A stretch of DNA of 64,000 nucleotides, from NCBI RefSeq assembly GCF_002920915.1, contig NZ_PQVF01000002.1, positions 124,375-188,374 of the forward strand. Direction: 5' to 3'. The notes under the pieces were generated by a model that was not told where the DNA came from, did not search any database, and saw nothing but the letters and a program-made list of their open reading frames with translations. Source of the DNA: Solitalea longa. Lineage in GTDB: Bacteria > Bacteroidota > Bacteroidia > Sphingobacteriales > Sphingobacteriaceae. Of this stretch, positions 7,492 to 15,786 are shown one piece after another; the first letter of the stretch is position 1, and the number at the start of each line of letters is the position of its first letter. The position numbers were made by a program, and so were the translations under genes.

Positions 7492-7989
7492 TTAATTGCT
7501 TGCTGGTTGATGATCATAGCTAATAACCCTTGAAATTCTCCAAACGCCATCTTTAAACATCCACAAATGAGTGAATTTGGCTATTCCTACACGTTTTTCA
7601 GTACCGTCTTTATATACCTCGTAGAAATAATGCTCTCCGTTTTGAACTGCCCCATAATTTCCCATTGGATAAACTTTCATAGTTCCGGGAACTAAAACCC
7701 TCTTCAGTCCAACTTCTCGGTTGGGATCACAAAAGTTCTTTTTCAAGTTAGCGATGAATGCAGCTTTAGAAATGGTTATGCCTCCTTTATCATGGTAAAA
7801 CTCCATATCATCTGTAAAAAACTTCTCTGTAATCTCAGGCTGACAGGTATAAGCCGTTGCAAATAAGCTACTGTCCAACGCAAACAGGACTTTATACAAT
7901 TGCTTTTCATCTGAAGGATAAGCAGTGGAAGTTTGTCCCTTGGAAGTCCATGCAAATAAAACAAAGAGTATTAAAATTCTAGTTTTCAT
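7492..7989 (-). CDS. Exported NTF2-like/SnoaL-like protein
   Basis: Protein of 165 residues with an N-terminal signal peptide (MKTRILILFVLFAWTSKGQ). The body has the nuclear transport factor 2-like cone fold pattern (DUF4440-like): EITEKFFTDDMEFYHDKGG, then YGAVQNGEHYFYEV and a C-terminal LWMFKDGVWRISRVISYDH. Enzymatic function cannot be inferred. Its ATG overlaps the glgB stop in an ATGA arrangement, so translation is probably coupled to glgB, though a link to glycogen metabolism is not obvious. Confidence 0.85.
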   Translation of the reverse strand: MKTRILILFVLFAWTSKGQTSTAYPSDEKQLYKVLFALDSSLFATAYTCQPEITEKFFTDDMEFYHDKGGITISKAAFIANLKKNFCDPNREVGLKRVLVPGTMKVYPMGNYGAVQNGEHYFYEVYKDGTEKRVGIAKFTHLWMFKDGVWRISRVISYDHQPASN

Positions 7990-10166
7990 TTTGGTGATGC
8001 TTTTTTTGATTTACCATTTCCATTTTTAGGCTCAGTGAATTCCGTCTTTTCCGCATTTACTCCATTAGACTTAACCGACTTCTCTTTTTGTGTTGTCGTC
8101 TTCGTATTTTCAGCTGATATATCTTGAGCTTTCCCCGAATTTTCTGATGGCGTTGCTGTTTCCTTCTTTTCCTCTTTTACGCCATTTGACTTAGCCGGTT
8201 TTTCCTTCGAAGCACCTGTTTCTGTTTTTTCAATGTGTTCTCTAAACGAAGGATGATCCTTTAGCTTCCAAATAGTAACACCTAATGGAGGCAGGCTAAT
8301 TGAAATAGACTGTGCTTTGCCGTGTTGCGGTTGCATTTCAGCTTCTAGCGGATAAGGATTCACCACTCCACTACCCCAGTAATCATGTTTATCGGTATTA
8401 AATATCTCCGTCCACACGCCATTGTGAGGTAGACCGATCCTGTAATTATGACGGGCCACCGGTGTTAGGTTGGCCGCTATTACTACATATTCCTGCCAGT
8501 TATGGCCTTTGCGGCAATATAGAAATACAGAATTCTCTGCATCCGATTGATCAAGCCATTCAAAGCCATAACCTGAAAAATTATTTTCAAACAGGGCTGG
8601 CTCATTGCGGTAAAGTTGATTCAGGTCCTTCACTAAATCTTCCATGCCTTTGTGAGGTTCAAATTGGGTTAGATGCCAATCGAGCGAATGGTCGTGGTTC
8701 CATTCGGCAGTTTGAGCAAACTCGCACCCTTGGAACAACAATTTTGTTCCGGGATGAGTAAACATAAAGCCGAATAGCGCTCTTAAATTGGCAAAACGCT
8801 GCCACTCGTCTCCAGGCATTTTACTCACTAATGAACCTTTACCATGTACCACCTCATCATGCGAAAGCGGCAGCATAAAATTCTCGGTAAATGCATAAAC
8901 TGTACTAAAAGTAAGGTCTTGCTGATGATGCTTACGATAAACAGGTTCTTTCGAAAAATATCGTAGCGTATCATTCATCCAGCCCATCATCCATTTCATA
9001 CCAAAACCTAAACCACCTTGCCATGTAGGATGTGAAACACCCGGCCATGAGGTTGATTCTTCAGCTATCATCTGTATATCGCCATAATTTCCGTAAGCCA
9101 CTTCGTTAAGTTCTTTCATAAACGAAACCGCATCCAGATTTTCCCGGCCACCATATTGATTAGGCACCCATTCACCCTCTTTACGTGAATAATCGAGGTA
9201 CAGCATTGAAGCCACGGCATCAACACGTAAACCATCTGCATGATAACGATCGAGCCAGAAAATTGCATTGCTAATTAAAAATGAACGAACCTCATTTCTT
9301 CCGTAGTTAAAAATATAGCTGTTCCAGTCGGGGTGAAAGCCCTGACGAGGATCAGAATGCTCATACAAATGCGAACCATCAAAATTGTATAAACCATGTG
9401 CATCTCCTGGAAAATGCGAAGGAACCCAATCAAGGTAAATTCCAATTCCGGCATTGTGCAGACTTTCAACCAAAAACATAAAATCTTGGGGTGTACCGAA
9501 ACGAGCTGTTGGCGCAAAATAGCCGGTAACCTGATAACCCCATGATCCCGAGAATGGATGCTCCATAATCGGCATAAACTCCACATGGGTAAAGCCCATA
9601 TGGGTTACATATTCAACCAGTTGATGGGCCAGCTCCTGATAAGAAAGAAAACGATCGGGGTTGGAAGGATCGCGGCGCCAAGAAGCCAAATGAACTTCAT
9701 ACACTGAAATCGGCTTATCCAAGGCATTTTTCTGATTCCTTCTATTCATCCATTCCTGGTCATTCCATTCGTACCAGGTATCCCACACTATTGAAGCTGT
9801 ACGAGGAGGCTCTTCCCAAAATAAAGCATAGGGATCACCTCTTTCAAAGTAGCCATTTTCGTGTGTTCTGATAAAATATTTATATGCTTCGCCTTTACCA
9901 ATATTCGGAATGAAACCTTCCCAGATCCCTGACGAGTCCCATCGGGCATTTAAAATATGTGCATCACTATTCCATCCATTAAAATTACCAATAACCGAAA
10001 CCCCAGTGGCATTAGGCGCCCAAACGGCAAAATAAGTCCCGGTTACACCATCGTGTTCTACCACATGTGAACCAAGTTTTTCATATAATCTAAAATGTTT
10101 ACCGGCTTTAAATAGACTGATATCGAAATCGGAGAATCGACTATAAGATTGTACGGAAGAAGTCAT
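7986..10166 (-). CDS. glgB: 1,4-alpha-glucan branching enzyme with disordered C-terminal tail
   Basis: GH13 enzyme of 726 residues making alpha-1,6 branches in glycogen. A CBM48-like domain spans about residues 25-120. The catalytic barrel has DGLRVD with nucleophile Asp316, IAEES with acid Glu369, and PLSHDEVVHGKGS. The C-terminal beta domain ends near WKLKDHPSF. Beyond it lies an unusual ~85-residue tail (about 642-726) rich in Lys, Glu, Ser, Asn and Thr, with a repeated KSNGV unit flanked by EK, and predicted disordered. Usual branching enzymes are about 630-640 residues, so this tail is an addition. It overlaps the next gene by 4 bases. Confidence 0.95.
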   Translation of the reverse strand: MTSSVQSYSRFSDFDISLFKAGKHFRLYEKLGSHVVEHDGVTGTYFAVWAPNATGVSVIGNFNGWNSDAHILNARWDSSGIWEGFIPNIGKGEAYKYFIRTHENGYFERGDPYALFWEEPPRTASIVWDTWYEWNDQEWMNRRNQKNALDKPISVYEVHLASWRRDPSNPDRFLSYQELAHQLVEYVTHMGFTHVEFMPIMEHPFSGSWGYQVTGYFAPTARFGTPQDFMFLVESLHNAGIGIYLDWVPSHFPGDAHGLYNFDGSHLYEHSDPRQGFHPDWNSYIFNYGRNEVRSFLISNAIFWLDRYHADGLRVDAVASMLYLDYSRKEGEWVPNQYGGRENLDAVSFMKELNEVAYGNYGDIQMIAEESTSWPGVSHPTWQGGLGFGMKWMMGWMNDTLRYFSKEPVYRKHHQQDLTFSTVYAFTENFMLPLSHDEVVHGKGSLVSKMPGDEWQRFANLRALFGFMFTHPGTKLLFQGCEFAQTAEWNHDHSLDWHLTQFEPHKGMEDLVKDLNQLYRNEPALFENNFSGYGFEWLDQSDAENSVFLYCRKGHNWQEYVVIAANLTPVARHNYRIGLPHNGVWTEIFNTDKHDYWGSGVVNPYPLEAEMQPQHGKAQSISISLPPLGVTIWKLKDHPSFREHIEKTETGASKEKPAKSNGVKEEKKETATPSENSGKAQDISAENTKTTTQKEKSVKSNGVNAEKTEFTEPKNGNGKSKKASPK

Positions 10167-10337
10167 AGAGTTTGATGGATGTTATATCGCGTTAATAAGC
10201 CTAAATATCGGAAAAAGAAGGATAGAAACGTTAGGTTTTTTAAGCGAAGGTAAAATTGAACCACAGAGGTCATAGAGTGACACTGCGTATTTGGATAAAC
10301 TAAGTGTTTTAGCGTGAAACCCGGTGGTTTTATTCAT

Positions 10338-12305
10338 CTAAAATCTCATCCGCTGAATTCTTATTGCATTTAGAATAGCCAGCATGGCTACGCCTACATC
10401 TGCAAAAACAGCTTCCCACATAGTAGCAAGCCCTCCCGCGCCTAAAATTAAAACAGCTGCTTTTACCACGAATGCCAGTCCAATATTTTGCCAAACAACG
10501 GTCTTGGTAGCTCGTCCAATTTTAATGGCAGTAGCTATTTTCGAGGGTTGGTCGGTTTGAATCACCACATCGGCTGTTTCAATAGCTGCATCGCTACCCA
10601 AGGCACCCATTGCAATACCTACATCGGCCAATGCCAAAACCGGTGCATCATTTATTCCATCTCCTACAAATGCCACTACTCCCGGTTTACCTTTCTTAAT
10701 TTCTTCAAGCTTTTTAACCTTATGCTCTGGCAATAGATCACCAAAAGCCTGATCAATACCCAAAAAGCGGGCAACCTTATGTGTAATGGAAGTTTTATCG
10801 CCCGAAAGCAATACCGTTTGGCGAACTCCATTAATATGCAATTCTTCAATTGCTTCTTTGGCATCCGGTTTAACCTGGTCGGCAATAAGAACATACCCTG
10901 CAAATTTGCCGTCAACAGCCATCATAACAGTTGTTTCAGCGATTCCTTTTAAATCCGAATTATAAATAATATCGAATCTATCCATCAACTTACTGTTTCC
11001 CGCCAGCAGCTGTTTTCCTTGCCACTCCCCTTTCAATCCTAAACCGGCAAGCTCTTCAACATTTGTTATTGCTAACTGTTCAACTCCATTCTTCGAATAA
11101 TCAGCAATGGCATTGGCAATAGGATGCGTGGATTTACTTTCGAGAGCACCCAACATTTTTATGAATTCTTTTTCATCATATCCGTTAGAATTCACTTTTT
11201 GAACATTGAAAACCCCTTCGGTTAATGTTCCTGTTTTGTCCATAACAACTGTTTCTACCTTAGCAATAAGATCGAGGTAATTAGAACCTTTAAACAAAAT
11301 TCCATGACGAGAAGCCGCTCCTATACCTCCAAAATATCCTAGTGGAATGGAGATCACCAAAGCACAGGGACATGATATTACCAAGAAGATCAACGCACGA
11401 TATAACCAATCCCCAAATACATAATGTTCAACAAAAAAGAAAGGAAGTATAGTTAAAGCAACTGCAAGGTAAACCACAATCGGGGTGTAGACTTTGGCAA
11501 ACTTTCGGATAAACAGTTCGGTCTTAGCTTTTTTTGCCGTAGCATTTTGAACCAGTTCAAGAATGCGAGCTAAGCTGCTTTCGGAGTATTTACGGTTTAC
11601 TTTTAGTTGGATAACGCGATCGAGATTGAGCATGCCTGCCAACACCTGTTCATTTTTACGGATCGTTTTTGGCTTGCTTTCTCCGGTTAAAGCAGAAGTA
11701 TTAAAACTACTTTGATCAGAAAGCATAATTCCATCCAGCGGTACTTTTTCTCCTACTTTAATCTGAATGGTTTCCTCAACATTCACCTTCTCAGGATTTA
11801 CAGTAATAAAAGAATCGTTCCTTAATACATTAGCACTATCCGGTCTTACATCTAGCAAGGCTTTAATATTTCCTTTTGCTTTGCTAACAGCAGCTTCCTG
11901 AAACAGTTCACCCACCGCATAAAAAAGCATTACAGCAACCCCTTCAGGATATTGACCAAGGGCAAAGGCTCCAATTGTAGCAAGGCCCATCAAAAAAAAC
12001 TCTGTAAACACTTCGCCTTTAGCAATAAGTGCAAATCCTTTTCTAATAACAGGCCAGGCAACCGGAATATAGGCAAGCAAATACCAGACAAAGCGAACTG
12101 TACCGTTGAAAAAACCGGGTTTGATATAATGATCGAATACCAAACCGATCATCAACATTAAAAAACTAAATAGCTCTGATTTATACCTAATGAACCATGA
12201 TTGAGACACTACTTCTGCATGGCTATGTTTATGTTCTGAAGGCGCTGCTTCAACCTCTGCACAATGCTCACACTCCGAATGATAATATTTATGATTGAGT
12301 TTCAC
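10338..12305 (-). CDS. P1B-2-type heavy-metal-exporting ATPase (Zn/Cd/Pb-type)
   Basis: Protein of 655 residues that exports divalent metal across the inner membrane using ATP. The N-terminus lacks a heavy-metal-associated domain and instead has a short His/Cys-rich stretch (Cys12, Cys15, and HKHSH at 25-29). Motifs: TGES actuator (207-210), CPC in the metal-binding helix (312-314), DKTGT phosphorylation site (356-360), the HP pair of the nucleotide domain (394-395), GDGINDAP (548-555), and Lys and Asp in the last helices (VVKAA, ADVG) that mark the P1B-2 Zn/Cd/Pb group. It is the last gene of an operon with a TonB receptor and a DUF6660 protein, a combination suggesting metal homeostasis. 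Confidence 0.93.
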   Translation of the reverse strand: MKLNHKYYHSECEHCAEVEAAPSEHKHSHAEVVSQSWFIRYKSELFSFLMLMIGLVFDHYIKPGFFNGTVRFVWYLLAYIPVAWPVIRKGFALIAKGEVFTEFFLMGLATIGAFALGQYPEGVAVMLFYAVGELFQEAAVSKAKGNIKALLDVRPDSANVLRNDSFITVNPEKVNVEETIQIKVGEKVPLDGIMLSDQSSFNTSALTGESKPKTIRKNEQVLAGMLNLDRVIQLKVNRKYSESSLARILELVQNATAKKAKTELFIRKFAKVYTPIVVYLAVALTILPFFFVEHYVFGDWLYRALIFLVISCPCALVISIPLGYFGGIGAASRHGILFKGSNYLDLIAKVETVVMDKTGTLTEGVFNVQKVNSNGYDEKEFIKMLGALESKSTHPIANAIADYSKNGVEQLAITNVEELAGLGLKGEWQGKQLLAGNSKLMDRFDIIYNSDLKGIAETTVMMAVDGKFAGYVLIADQVKPDAKEAIEELHINGVRQTVLLSGDKTSITHKVARFLGIDQAFGDLLPEHKVKKLEEIKKGKPGVVAFVGDGINDAPVLALADVGIAMGALGSDAAIETADVVIQTDQPSKIATAIKIGRATKTVVWQNIGLAFVVKAAVLILGAGGLATMWEAVFADVGVAMLAILNAIRIQRMRF

Positions 12306-12345
12306 TGTTTGCTTATTAAACGAATTTAAGGTTAATTCATTTAGT

Positions 12346-12406
12346 ATTACGAGTTACGGACCAAGTTTGAATGAATAACATTTCCCAGCAACCCGTAACT
12401 CGTAAT
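12346..12406. repeat. 14-bp inverted repeat between ATPase and TonB receptor genes
   Basis: ATTACGAGTTACGG (12346-12359) recurs inverted as CCGTAACTCGTAAT (12393-12406), with a further partial copy AACCCGTAAC at 12411-12420. The long loop and absence of a T-run argue against a simple terminator. It may be an intergenic repeat element of this genome or a processing hairpin within the operon. Confidence 0.5.
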
Positions 12407-12430
12407 TAGTAACCCGTAACTTATAATCAA

Positions 12431-14605
12431 TTACAGTCTCAACTTCAAACCTCCGTTAACAACAAACCCATCCAGAGGCGCATATAGATCTTTAAATACC
12501 GGATTAGTAATCGGTCCTGTGTAAATGCTGCCATATTTAGTTTGACGAACATCCAAAAAGTTTTCAAAATTGATGAATAATGAAAAACGCTCCCATAAAC
12601 GTTCGGCCATAAAACCGGTGATCCAATAATTTTGACTTCGGGTACCATCTGACAATAGTTGAGGACTAAAATAATAAGCCTCTAAACCTAACTTCCATTT
12701 ATCATGCAGCTCATACATTAAAACTGAATTTAAACGATGCTTGGCTGTCAGCGTATTTTCTTTCACCAAGCCCTGATAGTGGTTTTCGGCATCGGTATAC
12801 GTATATCCCAAAAACAATTTAAAATCATCATAGGTAATTTTTGCATTGGTTTCAGAACCTTTACTATCACCATAACCATCAATGTTTTCAAACTTGTAAA
12901 CACCGTTTGACTCATTCTGCAATACCAATGGATTATTTAAATAAGTATAAAAGAAAAGCTGATTGATCGATAATCCAACTGTATTGTTGAATAGAGAAGT
13001 GCTAAAGTTAACATCCCAATTAACGCCATAGCTGCGTTCCAGAATGTTCTCATCAGTATTAATTGGCAACACGCCCTTGTACTGCAGGCGCTCACTTTCT
13101 TCAGTAAAAATAGTTGGGGTTTTGTAGCCCAAACCGCCACCCATTCGGGTATTAAAATGGTTATTTAATTTAACCAAAACCGATAAACGGGGAAGGAATG
13201 CAAAGCCATAATCCCTAACATAATCTGTCCGCAATCCGGTTTCAACGTTAATTCTTCCCGTCGCTGTCCAGTTATTTTGAATAAAGCCGCCAACTGTAAG
13301 CAGATCATAATTTCTTAGTGGAAAACTATTGTATTGCTGTTCAGTAAACTTATCCGTTAGGAGATTAAGCCCTCCTACCCATTCCATTTTTTCGCCGTTT
13401 GCAGCATAATTTAATTCTGAAAAAGAGCCGAGCTGTTGGCCATTAAATTCATAACCAGGAGTAGTTAGTTCTCTCTTAAATGAGTTGAAACTACTTTTAA
13501 ATGTGAGTTTACCAATCTTCCCCGTATTCCATTCCAATGATCCCTGTCCCGAAACCCGATTCGAATTATTATTTTCAAAATAGCTGTGGTTAGTATCTCC
13601 TTTACCATCAATATAATGCAGATCTCCACCTATCCGGTCTTCAAAGCCCATATTAACCCCAACGTTCAACTTTAAGTTTTTATTAAAATCAACAAATAGT
13701 TTAGGATTGATGGTATAACGCTCGAACTTCGGAATTGCGGTTAGGTCAATATCCGAGGGATCATAAGGTTTATTACTATTGCGTGCCGCATAAAGCGTAA
13801 GGCCTATTTTATTGAACTTTTGGGCAAAAAACCCATTTAAATCTAAACCTCCCGCCGATGTTCCGTTTAAGAAAAAATTGAGCTCGCGGTTTGGAGTTGG
13901 CGTTTTACTGATCAGGTTTACCAATCCGGCAATAGCTCCACCACCGTACAAGGTTGATGCAGAACCCTTCACTACTTCCACTTGCTTCAAATCTAAAGGG
14001 GGAGTTTGTAATAACCCCAATCCTCCTGAAAACCCTTCATAGAGTGGCATTCCGTCTTTTAGAATTTGTGTATAGCGACCATCTAATCCTTGAATCCGGA
14101 TAGAAGCATTCGCTGTTGTTGCTGAAGTTTGCTGAACCTGAATTCCGGTACTTTCACTCAGCACCATTCTGATGTCGCCCGGTTTCATATTGGCTTTTTC
14201 GTCCAATTCCTCACCTGCTATAAACTCAACACGGGTAGGTATATTTTTTATGGTTCTTGAGCTACGGGTTGATTGGACAACAACTTCATCCATTTCCTCT
14301 TCTTCAGGCTGCAAACTGATCAATAAGGTATCGGTAGTGTTTCGAGGAAACACGATTTCGGTTTTATTTTCTTCAAAACCCAAAAACCTTACTATGATTT
14401 GTTGCTTACCATTAGGAATATTTTGAAGGACGGCCAACCCATACGCATTGACTTTAGTTGCCATTTTCAGGCCCTCAACCATAACCGTTGCTCCGGCTAA
14501 TGATTCATTGTCTTCTGCATTTTTTACAGAAACAACTAATTTATTTTGACTGAAAGCAGTCGAAGAAAAAAATAAAGTAATTATAAATAGAAAGATAAAT
14601 CTCAT
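12431..14605 (-). CDS. TonB-dependent outer-membrane receptor (metal operon)
   Basis: Protein of 724 residues. Signal peptide 1-19 (ends AFSQ), a carboxypeptidase-regulatory-like domain (about 20-105), a plug domain (about 110-225: IRIQGLDGRYTQILKDGMPL, VEVVKGSASTLYGGGAIAGLVNLISK), and a 22-strand barrel ending in KLRL. It uses TonB energy to import a ligand across the outer membrane. The size and the FeCT/BtuB-like plug fit a metal or metal-chelate ligand, and it is flanked by a DUF6660 protein and a P1B-2 ATPase, so I infer a role in zinc or related metal balance. Its start codon is 69 bases after the DUF6660 stop. Confidence 0.9.
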   Translation of the reverse strand: MRFIFLFIITLFFSSTAFSQNKLVVSVKNAEDNESLAGATVMVEGLKMATKVNAYGLAVLQNIPNGKQQIIVRFLGFEENKTEIVFPRNTTDTLLISLQPEEEEMDEVVVQSTRSSRTIKNIPTRVEFIAGEELDEKANMKPGDIRMVLSESTGIQVQQTSATTANASIRIQGLDGRYTQILKDGMPLYEGFSGGLGLLQTPPLDLKQVEVVKGSASTLYGGGAIAGLVNLISKTPTPNRELNFFLNGTSAGGLDLNGFFAQKFNKIGLTLYAARNSNKPYDPSDIDLTAIPKFERYTINPKLFVDFNKNLKLNVGVNMGFEDRIGGDLHYIDGKGDTNHSYFENNNSNRVSGQGSLEWNTGKIGKLTFKSSFNSFKRELTTPGYEFNGQQLGSFSELNYAANGEKMEWVGGLNLLTDKFTEQQYNSFPLRNYDLLTVGGFIQNNWTATGRINVETGLRTDYVRDYGFAFLPRLSVLVKLNNHFNTRMGGGLGYKTPTIFTEESERLQYKGVLPINTDENILERSYGVNWDVNFSTSLFNNTVGLSINQLFFYTYLNNPLVLQNESNGVYKFENIDGYGDSKGSETNAKITYDDFKLFLGYTYTDAENHYQGLVKENTLTAKHRLNSVLMYELHDKWKLGLEAYYFSPQLLSDGTRSQNYWITGFMAERLWERFSLFINFENFLDVRQTKYGSIYTGPITNPVFKDLYAPLDGFVVNGGLKLRL

Positions 14606-14674
14606 TTATGATGAAAAATTAAGCATAAAACATTGTCTGCATAAAGTTTATGCAGCTTAAAACAATAAATAATT

Positions 14675-14980
14675 TTATGCTTGCTTTGGGGGCTGCCAAA
14701 TAGAAAGGTGATAGACCGAAAGGTAGTTATCGGTGTAAAAAGAATAATGAGTAATGATAAGTTTAGGCTTGGTTTCAAATGAAACTATCTGCATTGAAAC
14801 CGTAAAACCACAACAAGCGCTACAACTTGAAAAAGGGGAACACAAACCATCTTTTTCTACCTGCTTTGCAGTTGAGCACTCTTTCTTTACCTCATCCTCA
14901 TTGCAATTATCGAACATACAGCATGGCACCACTGATAACAGCAGCACAAAAAAAGCCAGTATGACGATAAGAGGTTTCAT
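14675..14980 (-). CDS. DUF6660-like Cys-rich exported protein
   Basis: Protein of 101 residues from the Met at 14980. A longer frame starts 72 bases upstream, but its extra residues are not signal-like, while the inner start gives a clean hydrophobic signal (MKPLIVILAFFVLLLSV). After it come many Cys: a PCC pair, DNC, EC, LC, SSC, ACC. The C-terminal half is LIITHYSFYTDNYLSVYHLSIWQPPK. This layout matches the DUF6660 proteins that sit beside metal efflux genes in Bacteroidetes, as I recall. The Cys suggest periplasmic metal binding. First gene of a likely three-gene operon with the TonB receptor and P1B ATPase. Confidence 0.7.
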   Translation of the reverse strand: MKPLIVILAFFVLLLSVVPCCMFDNCNEDEVKKECSTAKQVEKDGLCSPFSSCSACCGFTVSMQIVSFETKPKLIITHYSFYTDNYLSVYHLSIWQPPKQA

Positions 14981-14996
14981 GCACTGCAATAATAAG

Positions 14997-15037
14997 CAAA
15001 ATTGCACTTGACTGATTGTATCAATTTTATTTTGATA
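14997..15037 (-). promoter_or_regulatory. Metal operon promoter with TATCAA-N7-TTGATA operator candidate
   Basis: A perfect 19-bp inverted repeat, TATCAA-N7-TTGATA, lies at 15019-15037. A near-consensus -7 box, CAATTTTG on the minus strand, lies at 14997-15004, so the repeat covers the -33 region. The start codon at 14980 is 16 bases downstream of the -7 box. A dyad at this position is a plausible repressor site (Fur/Zur, MerR or ArsR class); the family cannot be told from the sequence. Confidence 0.5.
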
Positions 15038-15145
15038 AAACTCCCAAATCATAAATCATCTGGTACATTTAGGGAACCTGGTTTTTCCAGAGATTGATTA
15101 CTTTAGACTACTAAATAAAAAACTCTACACTACTTTACTCGACCT

Positions 15146-15673
15146 ATGCTCACACACCCTATCATTGAAAAGGTTATGGAAGAAAATAAATCAGTGATCA
15201 ACGCTGACTTCAACCGATATAGAAATCATGTTTATCGGGTGTTTAATCTGTGTCTTAAGCTTGATAACACTGTTGAGAATATTGACAAATACGCCATAGC
15301 AGCTGTTTTCCATGATTTAGGTATATGGACCCACCATACTTTTGATTACTTGCATCCATCTGTTGCCTTAGCTAATGAATATTTACTACGTATCAATAGA
15401 GTGGATTGGCAAGAGGAAATAACGCTGATGATTGATATGCATCATAAAATAAACCGTTATACCGGTCATTATGAAAACACTGTGGAAACATTCCGGCAAG
15501 CCGATTGGATTGATGTAACCCAAGGAGCGCTGCACTTTAACCTAAGTAAAGCAGTAATTAATGAGATCAAAGCGCTGTTTCCTAATTTAGGATTTCATGC
15601 GTTTCTATTAAAACAATCTTCCCTAAACTTTTTAAAGCATCCTTTTAACCCTTTGCCTATGTTTAAGAGGTAA
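15146..15673 (+). CDS. HD-domain hydrolase-like protein
   Basis: Protein of 175 residues with metal-binding HD residues: His28 in RNHVYRV, the HD pair at His56-Asp57 (AVFHDLGIW), later His in MHHKINRY and Asp in QADWIDV. These fit an HD metal-dependent phosphohydrolase, probably on a nucleotide or small phosphate ester; the substrate is unknown. No signal peptide. It is one of few plus-strand genes and converges on the phosphodiesterase gene with a shared terminator between. Confidence 0.82.
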   Translation: MLTHPIIEKVMEENKSVINADFNRYRNHVYRVFNLCLKLDNTVENIDKYAIAAVFHDLGIWTHHTFDYLHPSVALANEYLLRINRVDWQEEITLMIDMHHKINRYTGHYENTVETFRQADWIDVTQGALHFNLSKAVINEIKALFPNLGFHAFLLKQSSLNFLKHPFNPLPMFKR

Positions 15674-15725
15674 AAGGTGGGCACATGAAACAGAAGATCA
15701 CTTCCCAATAATTATATTTTAACAA

Positions 15726-15760
15726 AAAACGGTGCTGGGAATTACCCTCAGCACCGTTTT
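15726..15760. terminator. Bidirectional terminator
   Basis: 12-bp stem AAAACGGTGCTG / CAGCACCGTTTT, flanked by A-run and T-run, so it can act on both strands. It lies between the convergent HD gene and phosphodiesterase gene. Confidence 0.9.
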
Positions 15761-15786
15761 AAATTTATCAGCTTTTCTTCAATTCG

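Noticed and set aside
14981-15052. 24-codon N-terminal extension of the DUF6660-like protein
   Set aside because: It would overlap the dyad and the -7 box of its own promoter and is not signal-like; the inner Met gives a clean signal peptide.
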